From Chloroflexota bacterium (GTDB taxonomy: Bacteria; Chloroflexota; Chloroflexia; Thermomicrobiales; JADLAZ01), in assembly GCA_020849725.1 (NCBI GenBank), contig JADLAZ010000215.1, forward strand, positions 1 to 12,328: a stretch of 12,328 nucleotides of DNA, read 5' to 3'. Shown piece after piece: positions 6,891 to 12,328 of this stretch. The first letter of the stretch is position 1. Each line of letters begins with the position of its first letter. Under the pieces are notes generated by a model. That model was not told the DNA's origin, made no database searches, and was given only the letters and a program-made list of their open reading frames with translations. The position numbers were made by a program, and so were the translations under genes.

Positions 6891-9371
6891 CTAGCTAACG
6901 TCGCCCGCGCCATCAGCCCAGAAACTAGCGAGCAGTGCCGCCAGCGGCTGGTAGACCGGCAGTGCCAATGAGGGATCCTCATCAAGGATTCGTATCGCCG
7001 TTCGTTGGGCCAGCTCGATCGCGCGCACATCACCAAGCCCAGCCAGCTGCAGCGGCGGCAGACCGGACTGCCGAGTGCCGAAGAACTCGCCTGGACCACG
7101 CAGGCGCAGGTCGAACTCAGCCACCTCGAAGCCGTCGCTCGTCTCGACCAGGGCACGCAGGCGCTCGGTGGCGCGGTCGGACGCGTCGTCAGTGAGCAAG
7201 AGGCAGGTCGAGGCGTGCGCGCCGCGCCCAACCCGGCCGCGGAACTGGTGCAGCTGCGCCAGGCCGAACCGGTCCGCACCCTCGATCACCATCACCGTGG
7301 CGTTCGGCACGTCGATGCCGACCTCGATGACGGCCGTCGATACCAGCACATCGAGGTCGCCGTCGCGGAACGCACGCATGACGGCGTCCTTCTCGCTTGG
7401 GCGCAACCGGCCATGGACGAGGCCGATGCGGAGGTCAGGAAATACCTCCTGCTGCAGCCGCTCGTGTTCCGCCGTCGCTGCCCGCGCCTCAATCACCTCC
7501 GACTCCTCGACCAGCGGGCAAACAATGTACGCCTGGCGGCCGGCCTTCACCTCCTGCCGGACCAGATCGTAGGCATCCTGCCGAGCGCCGGGGGAGACAA
7601 GCTGCGTGGCGATCGTCTGCCGGCCGGGTGGCAACTCATCGATGATGCTGACATCCAGATCGCCGTGCATGGTCAGCGCCAGCGAGCGCGGGATAGGCGT
7701 GGCCGTCATCACCAGCAAGTGCGGGTTGTCGCCTTTAGAGCGCAGCCCGGCGCGCTGCGCCACGCCAAAGCGGTGCTGCTCGTCGACGACGGCCAGCGCC
7801 AGCCGATCAAAGGCGATGCTGGCCTGAATGACGGCGTGAGTGCCGGCGATGATATCGACCTTGCCGGCGGCGATGCTCGCTTGCACCTCGCGCTTCTGCC
7901 GCGCCGGCAGGCTGCCCTTGAGCAGCGCCAGGCGCGGCCACTGCCCCTCTGGCAGGCGCTCGAACAGCGTGCCGAGCGTCAGGGCGTGCTGCTCCGCCAG
8001 CAGTTCAGTGGGGGCCATCAGCGCCGCCTGGTAGCCGTGTGCCGTGGCCAGCAGCATGGCTGCCGCCGCGACGACCGTCTTGCCCGAGCCGACATCACCC
8101 TGGATCAGCCGGCTCATCGGGCGAGGCGCAGCCAGGTCGCGTCGGACGTCATTCAGCGACCGGCGCTGGGCGCCCGTGAGCGCGAACGGCAGTGATGTGA
8201 GGAATGCTGCAACGCGTGCCCACGCCTCACCGTCGCTGGGCAGCGCTGGCGCGACCGTCGCCTGCCACGCGCGCCGGCGCTGCTGCATGCCCAACTGCAC
8301 CAGGAGTAACTCGTCAAAGGCCAGGCGCTGGCGGCCGGCCTGACGGTCGGCCTCGGTCGCCGGGAAGTGGGCCTGCGCCAGCGCCGGGTGCAGCGGCGAC
8401 AGGCCGGCGTCGAGGCGCAGCGGCTCCGGCAGGGGATCGACAAGTGTGGCGGCCGTGACCGCCAGCGCGGCGCGCGCCATGGCCCGCAGTTGCTTCTGGT
8501 AGAGGCCCTCCGTCGCGCCGTAGATTGGCACGAGCCGCCCGACGTGAAGCAGATCGGCGTCGGCATCCTCGTAGTCGGGCTGCTCGAAGGCGAGTACGCC
8601 ATTGAACTGGCCGACGCGCCCGCTGACGACGACCGGGGTGTCGAGCGGCAGCCGCTTGCCGCGCGCCATCTGCGCCGGCCAGAACCAGGTGCAGCGGATC
8701 GAGCCGGTATTGTCCACCAGCCGCGCGACGACGCGCACCCGATTGCCGCGCACCGGACTGGACTCGACCGTCGTGAAGCGCCCGACCACCGTCTGCGGTT
8801 GCCCGTACATCAGGCCGGCGATCGGTGGCGTGCGCGTGAAGTCGTCGTGGCGCAGCGGCAAATGATAGAGCAGGTCGCGCACCGACCCGATGCCGAGCCG
8901 CGCCAGCAGCCGGGCGCGCCCCTCACCGACCATCGGCAGCGCGGTCACGGGCGCCGACGGGTCGAGCGGTCGCGCCACCGAGGCGGGGCGTGGCGGAACC
9001 TGAGCGGCGGGCGCGGTGGCGATCGTCGATGAGATAGGCGCTGGTGTGGCTGGCGAGCCGGCTGGCTCACTCCCGACGTCGCGCAGCAGGGCGTCCAGGG
9101 CGTCGAGCCGGCTGCCGAGCGCCGTCAACTGGCTCGCCCGCTCGGCCGGTGCCAGCCGGCCGTAGTCCGCCACCAGCGCCTGGGCGTCGCGGACGATGGT
9201 GGCCGCCCGAGGCGCGAGCGCCTCCAGGCCGCGGGTGAAGTTCATGACCAGCCCGGCCAGGCCGCCGATGACTAGCCGGTCCTGGTGACCCTGAATCGTC
9301 TCCTGAGCGATGATCTTGCGCAGGCGAGCCAGCCGCTCCCGGGCCGGCTCGGTCGCGACCGAGCCGCTCAC
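6891..9371 (-). CDS. recG: ATP-dependent DNA helicase RecG
   Basis: An 826-residue superfamily 2 helicase that reverses stalled replication forks and branch-migrates Holliday junctions. An N-terminal region of about 135 residues is helical and then Pro/Ala-rich. Next come a helix-hairpin-like segment (PMVGEGRARLLARLGI, 146-161) and the wedge OB-fold (about 190-290). Helicase motifs follow: Walker A GDVGSGKT (425-432), DEQH (530-533), TATPIPRS (556-563), STAVIEVGIDVP (678-689) and QFRGRVGRG (709-717). The C-terminal block is LRGPGEFFGTRQSGLP (757-772). Proteobacterial RecG is near 690 residues; the extra N-terminus resembles the extended form known from Thermotoga. The start is GTG at 9369-9371, overlapping the degV stop as GTGA, which suggests translational coupling. 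Confidence 0.97.
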   Translation of the reverse strand: MSGSVATEPARERLARLRKIIAQETIQGHQDRLVIGGLAGLVMNFTRGLEALAPRAATIVRDAQALVADYGRLAPAERASQLTALGSRLDALDALLRDVGSEPAGSPATPAPISSTIATAPAAQVPPRPASVARPLDPSAPVTALPMVGEGRARLLARLGIGSVRDLLYHLPLRHDDFTRTPPIAGLMYGQPQTVVGRFTTVESSPVRGNRVRVVARLVDNTGSIRCTWFWPAQMARGKRLPLDTPVVVSGRVGQFNGVLAFEQPDYEDADADLLHVGRLVPIYGATEGLYQKQLRAMARAALAVTAATLVDPLPEPLRLDAGLSPLHPALAQAHFPATEADRQAGRQRLAFDELLLVQLGMQQRRRAWQATVAPALPSDGEAWARVAAFLTSLPFALTGAQRRSLNDVRRDLAAPRPMSRLIQGDVGSGKTVVAAAAMLLATAHGYQAALMAPTELLAEQHALTLGTLFERLPEGQWPRLALLKGSLPARQKREVQASIAAGKVDIIAGTHAVIQASIAFDRLALAVVDEQHRFGVAQRAGLRSKGDNPHLLVMTATPIPRSLALTMHGDLDVSIIDELPPGRQTIATQLVSPGARQDAYDLVRQEVKAGRQAYIVCPLVEESEVIEARAATAEHERLQQEVFPDLRIGLVHGRLRPSEKDAVMRAFRDGDLDVLVSTAVIEVGIDVPNATVMVIEGADRFGLAQLHQFRGRVGRGAHASTCLLLTDDASDRATERLRALVETSDGFEVAEFDLRLRGPGEFFGTRQSGLPPLQLAGLGDVRAIELAQRTAIRILDEDPSLALPVYQPLAALLASFWADGAGDVS

Positions 9372-10228
9372 CGGGCGGTCAGCGCCGCGAAGCCGACGCC
9401 GCGCGGCCCGGTGTAAGTGGCGACGACGGGGCCAAGCTCGGTGATAAGCACCGGCTCGACTGGGACGCTGGACCGCACGCGCTCGCGCAGGTCCAGGGCG
9501 CTCTCCAGGTCGGCCACATGTAGAAAGCTCAGGCGGATGACCTGCCGCTCCTGGTGCAACGCCTCCAGCCGCTCCTGCAGCCGCTGCAACGACTTCTGGC
9601 GGGTGCGGACCTGTTCCAGCCGGGTCACGGCTCCGTCCGCGACGGTGATGATCGGCTTGATGCTGAGGAGTGAGCCGACTACCGCCTGGGCGCGGCTGAT
9701 GCGACCGCCGCGAAAGGCGAAATCGAGTGTGTCGAGCGCGGCGACCAGGTGCGTGCGCCCGATCAGGTCGTTGACCAGCGCCAGCACCGTCGCCTGGTCG
9801 GCCCCATCGCGGGCGGCGCGGGCCGCCTCGATCGCCACCAGCCCACAGGCCATGGCAATCGTCTGGGAATCGACGACCTCGATCTGGCCCGGTGTGATCG
9901 TCGCCTCGCGCGCGGCGACGAGCGCACTGCTGTACGTCCCGGACAGCTTGCTCGAGAGGTGCAGCGAGACGATCGAGACGCCGGCCGCGACGAGCGGCGC
10001 GTACGCCGTCAGGAAGTCGCCCGGCGATGGCTGGGCCGTCGCCGGCAGGATGTCGCTCGCGGTTAGGCGCGCCATGAACGCGGCCAGACTCAGGTCGACC
10101 CGGTCGCGAAACACGTCAGTACCAAAGCGTACCGTCAGCGGGACGATGCCGATTCCGAGATCGGCAGCGACGTCGTGCGGGACGTCGGCCGTGCTGTCGA
10201 CGACGATGCGCACGGGCGTCGTGGCCAC
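9368..10228 (-). CDS. DegV family fatty acid-binding protein (FakB-type)
   Basis: A 286-residue DegV-fold protein. Members bind a fatty acid in a buried tunnel and present its carboxyl group to the kinase FakA, giving acyl-phosphate for phospholipid synthesis. Visible family blocks are IVVDSTADVP (8-17), ATAQPSPGDF (63-72, with Thr64), HLSSKLSGTYSSA (90-102), FAFRGGRIS (170-178) and GSLLSIKPII (185-194). The C-terminal block reads ATYTGPRGVG, with Tyr272 where most family members I recall have THTGPG. The start is GTG at 10226-10228, with GAGAGGGGG (10234-10242) upstream. The gene sits 175 bp downstream of fakA and is coupled to recG, so FakA and FakB appear to be made together. The lipid preference cannot be predicted. 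Confidence 0.93.
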   Translation of the reverse strand: MATTPVRIVVDSTADVPHDVAADLGIGIVPLTVRFGTDVFRDRVDLSLAAFMARLTASDILPATAQPSPGDFLTAYAPLVAAGVSIVSLHLSSKLSGTYSSALVAAREATITPGQIEVVDSQTIAMACGLVAIEAARAARDGADQATVLALVNDLIGRTHLVAALDTLDFAFRGGRISRAQAVVGSLLSIKPIITVADGAVTRLEQVRTRQKSLQRLQERLEALHQERQVIRLSFLHVADLESALDLRERVRSSVPVEPVLITELGPVVATYTGPRGVGFAALTAR

Positions 10229-10403
10229 GAGTTCCCCCTCTCAGCGCCAGCGCGCGAGCGCGACCCTCTCAACATCGGAAAACGCCGCGTGTGGTGCTCG
10301 GTCGCGCGCCCAGTCGCTGGTCCCGGCGCGGATCCGGCGAGCGCGCTATCTACCGTGCTGGGCGTCGGACTGGTGACTGTCTGATCGCATTGCGCTGCTA
10401 TCG
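10229..10403. other. fakA-degV intergenic gap, nothing convincing seen
   Basis: This 175-bp gap holds the degV Shine-Dalgarno (10234-10242) and a tiny stem CCAG/CTGG (10310-10320 region). No promoter with matching -35 and -10 boxes, no terminator with a T-tract and no credible coding frame was found. Co-transcription of fakA and degV remains plausible but is not proven by the sequence. Confidence 0.4.
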
Positions 10404-12074
10404 CTACTCGACCGAGATGACGAAGTCGTAGTGCGGCTGCCCGCCGTCGAGCAACTCCAGCGTCTGTTGAGGATACTCGACGGCGATAAGGTCACGGACA
10501 CGAGCGCGCTGGCTGGCAGTCACCGATTGCCCGCAGTAGACGGCGATCAATTCGGCGGCCGCGGCGTCCATGGCCGCCAGCAGCGCCAGCAGCGCTTCAT
10601 CGACCGAAACCGTGGCGGCGATCAGCCGGTCATCGAGCAAGGCGATCGTGTCACCGGCGCGCACGGCGACTCCGTCGAGGGTCACCGACCGCACCGCGCC
10701 GGTCACCTCGCCGGTGTGGACGCCGACCATGGCGGCGGTCATGACGGTGGCGTTGTCGACGAGCGGCGCGCCCGGCCGGAACGCGAGCAGGGCGGCCATG
10801 CCCTGGGGCAGGCTGCGGCTCGGCACCACTCGCACCGGTTTGGTCGCCAGATCGGCTGCCTGGCGGGCCGCCATGATGATGTTGCCATTGTTCGGGAGTA
10901 CGATCGCCTCCGGCTCCGGGGAGGCTTCGATCGCCGCCAGGATCTCCGCCGCACTCGGGTTCATCGTCTGTCCGCCGGCAATGACCTGCCGAACTCCCAG
11001 GCTGGTCAGAATGCGGGCGAAGCCATCGCCCGCCGCGACCGCCAGCAACGCCGTCGTGCCGACCGCTGGCGCGGCGATTGCCGCGGGCACGACCGCCTGC
11101 CCCTCGAAGGCCGCCCGCTGGTCGTCCATGTTGTCGACCTTGATCTGGGTCAGTGCGCCGTGGCCCGTCGCGTAGCTCAACGCGGCGCCAGGGTCAAGCG
11201 TGTGCAGGTGGACCTTAATCAGACGCTCGTCGCCAGCAACAGCGACCGAGTGACCGGTGGCCGCGAAGTGGGCGCGGATGGCGTCATAGGGCATGGCCTG
11301 CCCGCGGATCACGAAGTTGGTGCAATAACCGAAGTCGTCCGGGTGGTGCGCATGGATGGCGACCAGGTCGATGACCGGCGTGGCGACTGCCGCGGCCGGA
11401 GCGGTGGTCTGACCTGTCTGATAGCGATGGATGCCCTCGAGCAGGACGACGAGGCCCATGCCGCCTGCGTCGACGACGCCGGCCTGGCGCAGGATCTCCA
11501 GGTGGTCGGGCGTGCGCGCCAGCGACGCCCTCGCCTCGGCCAGCACTGCGGCGGTGACGACGGTGATGTCGTTGCACTCGGCGGCAGCGGTGATGCCGGC
11601 CTCAGCCGCCTCGCGCGCGACCGTCAGCATCGTCCCTTCGACCGGCTTGATCACGGCACGATAGCCCATCGTCGCCGCGTTTCGAAACGCCTCGGCCACC
11701 TGGAGGCCATCAAACTCAATCAGGCCGTCGAGGGTGCGACTGAAGCCACGCAACAACTGCGACAGGATGACGCCGGAGTTGCCGCGCGCGCCCATCAGCG
11801 CGCCATACTCGATGCGGGCGGCGATGTCGCCAGCGCCGCTGGCGAGCATAGCTTCATCCTCGAGGTCCTTGACGGCGGCGCGCATTGTCAGCGCCATGTT
11901 GGTGCCGGTATCACCGTCCGGAACTGGAAACACATTGAGCGCGTTGACGGCGGCGGCGTGGTGCTCCAACCAGACCGTGGCGGCTAGCAGTGCCGCGCGC
12001 AAGTCAGCGCCAGTCGAGCGCCGGGGATTGACGATGGCCTGCCCGTCATCCGGCGGCGGGGAACTCGGCGTCAC
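10404..12074 (-). CDS. fakA: Fatty acid kinase catalytic subunit FakA (DAK2/DhaL domain, YloV family)
   Basis: A 556-residue cytoplasmic kinase that phosphorylates FakB-bound fatty acids using ATP. The N-terminal DhaL domain carries NALNVFPVPDGDTGTNM (44-60), with the metal-binding aspartates 53 and 55. It continues with MGARGNSGVILSQ (94-106), KPVEGTMLTV (143-152) and VDAGGMGL (201-208). The middle domain has GYCTNFVI (249-256, Cys251) and KVHLHT (287-292, His289 and His291), a set that in FakA proteins coordinates zinc. The C-terminal domain has LPNNGNIIMAA (393-403) and VVPSRSLPQGMAALLAF (416-432). I choose GTG 12072-12074, with GAGG at 12081-12084, because the longer frame to 12140 adds 22 Arg/Pro-rich residues, lacks a ribosome site and covers the rpmB promoter. 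Unlike Firmicutes, no asp23-like gene lies between rpmB and fakA. Confidence 0.93.
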   Translation of the reverse strand: MTPSSPPPDDGQAIVNPRRSTGADLRAALLAATVWLEHHAAAVNALNVFPVPDGDTGTNMALTMRAAVKDLEDEAMLASGAGDIAARIEYGALMGARGNSGVILSQLLRGFSRTLDGLIEFDGLQVAEAFRNAATMGYRAVIKPVEGTMLTVAREAAEAGITAAAECNDITVVTAAVLAEARASLARTPDHLEILRQAGVVDAGGMGLVVLLEGIHRYQTGQTTAPAAAVATPVIDLVAIHAHHPDDFGYCTNFVIRGQAMPYDAIRAHFAATGHSVAVAGDERLIKVHLHTLDPGAALSYATGHGALTQIKVDNMDDQRAAFEGQAVVPAAIAAPAVGTTALLAVAAGDGFARILTSLGVRQVIAGGQTMNPSAAEILAAIEASPEPEAIVLPNNGNIIMAARQAADLATKPVRVVPSRSLPQGMAALLAFRPGAPLVDNATVMTAAMVGVHTGEVTGAVRSVTLDGVAVRAGDTIALLDDRLIAATVSVDEALLALLAAMDAAAAELIAVYCGQSVTASQRARVRDLIAVEYPQQTLELLDGGQPHYDFVISVE

Positions 12075-12101
12075 GGCTGACCTCGCACGGGCGCGCGGTG
12101 C

Positions 12102-12130
12102 TTGCCGCACGCGGGGAACTCTGGTAGAAT
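12102..12130 (+). promoter_or_regulatory. Predicted sigma70-type promoter of rpmB
   Basis: TTGCCG (12102-12107) and TAGAAT (12125-12130) are separated by exactly 17 bp, matching consensus at 4 of 6 and 5 of 6 positions. The predicted start is near 12137, giving a leader of about 70 bases before rpmB. It lies inside the 5' leader of the divergent fakA gene. Confidence 0.65.
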
Positions 12131-12166
12131 TGGCCGCCACGCCCGCCGTGGCGCGATGGTGTCGCG

Positions 12167-12196
12167 ATCATAGCGCGGCCGCGGCGGCCCCGGCAA
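12167..12196 (-). promoter_or_regulatory. Predicted sigma70-type promoter of fakA and downstream genes
   Basis: On the minus strand TTGCCG (12191-12196) is followed after 18 bp by TATGAT (12167-12172), a 5 of 6 match to the -10 consensus. The predicted start is near 12160, about 85 bases before the favoured fakA GTG. Its -35 box lies immediately next to the rpmB Shine-Dalgarno. The spacer is almost entirely G and C. Confidence 0.6.
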
Positions 12197-12209
12197 GAGG
12201 AGTACCCAG

Positions 12210-12328
12210 ATGGCCAAGTGCGAGCTTTCCGGCAAGAAGCGGTCGTTCGGCCACAACGTGAGCCATGCCAAGAACCGGACGAACCGGGACTGGCTGCCGA
12301 ATGTCCACAAGAAGCGCGTGATGCTGGA
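12210..12328 (+). CDS. rpmB: Ribosomal protein L28 (bL28), N-terminal part, cut by window edge
   Basis: The first 39 codons read [20 protein letters not shown] and continue with [18 protein letters not shown] before the right edge. CELSGK, the NVSHA block and [12 protein letters not shown] align with bL28 (CQVTGK, NRSHA and RRFLPNLH in E. coli). Like the E. coli protein it has a single N-terminal cysteine followed by S/T-G-K rather than a CxxC zinc pair. The ATG at 12210-12212 has GAGGAG (12197-12202) seven bases upstream. L28 is a component of the 50S subunit. The rpmB/fakA neighbourhood is conserved in many bacteria. Confidence 0.95.
   Translation, partial: MAKCELSGKKRSFGHNVSHAKNRTNRDWLPNVHKKRVML

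Noticed and set aside
7005..8195. Plus-strand open frame of 396 codons opposite recG
   Set aside because: High-GC shadow of the recG helicase domains. Composition is Arg/Gln/Ala-biased, there is no ribosome site and no recognizable fold.
10431..11987. Long plus-strand open frame (518 codons) opposite fakA
   Set aside because: It is the antisense shadow of fakA. The product is rich in Arg, His, Gly and Gln with no domain, and fakA has all family motifs on the other strand.
1..12328. CRISPR arrays, tRNA/rRNA genes, insertion sequences, phage or defence genes
   Set aside because: No regularly spaced repeats, cloverleaf-like segments, transposase motifs or terminal inverted repeats were seen. 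Every long frame with real motifs is a housekeeping or transport gene.

Overview
The window is a GC-rich bacterial chromosome segment. Two things point to the phylum Chloroflexota: the gene order rpmB / fakA-degV-recG-rsmD-coaD, and a solute-binding lipoprotein with a long Ala/Pro/Thr linker. This assignment is inference from gene order and protein style; no 16S rRNA or other marker is present. Almost every gene is on the minus strand, so transcription runs from right to left. Only rpmB, at the right edge, is on the plus strand.

Right part (about 5185-12328): a housekeeping block. rpmB (ribosomal protein L28, partial) is divergent from fakA (DAK2/YloV-type fatty acid kinase). After fakA come degV (a FakB-type fatty acid-binding protein), recG (branch-migration helicase), rsmD (16S rRNA G966 methyltransferase), coaD (CoA biosynthesis), a short coiled-coil protein resembling actinobacterial SepIVA, and rsmI (16S rRNA C1402 2'-O-methyltransferase, 4289-5137). 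FakA and FakB together phosphorylate exogenous or recycled fatty acids. Two gene pairs (degV/recG and rsmD/coaD) overlap by the same four bases (GTGA), which suggests translational coupling. The rpmB and fakA promoters face each other with overlapping 5' ends.

Left part (about 487-4214): a carbohydrate-type ABC importer with two permeases (MalF-like, then MalG-like) followed by the substrate-binding lipoprotein. No ATPase gene is present, so the energizing subunit must come from elsewhere in the genome. A 16-bp GC hairpin follows the operon. Directly against it lies a consensus-like promoter (TTGACA, 17 bp, TACATC), with a 9-bp inverted repeat just downstream of the predicted start. This drives a MalY/PatB-type PLP enzyme whose gene runs off the left edge.

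No mobile elements, CRISPR arrays, tRNAs or rRNAs were seen, and no clearly new multi-gene system. All intergenic gaps are under 180 bp. The points most worth a second look are the short SepIVA-like protein, the overlapping rpmB/fakA promoters, the predicted malY operator, and the unusual C-terminal motif of the FakB protein.
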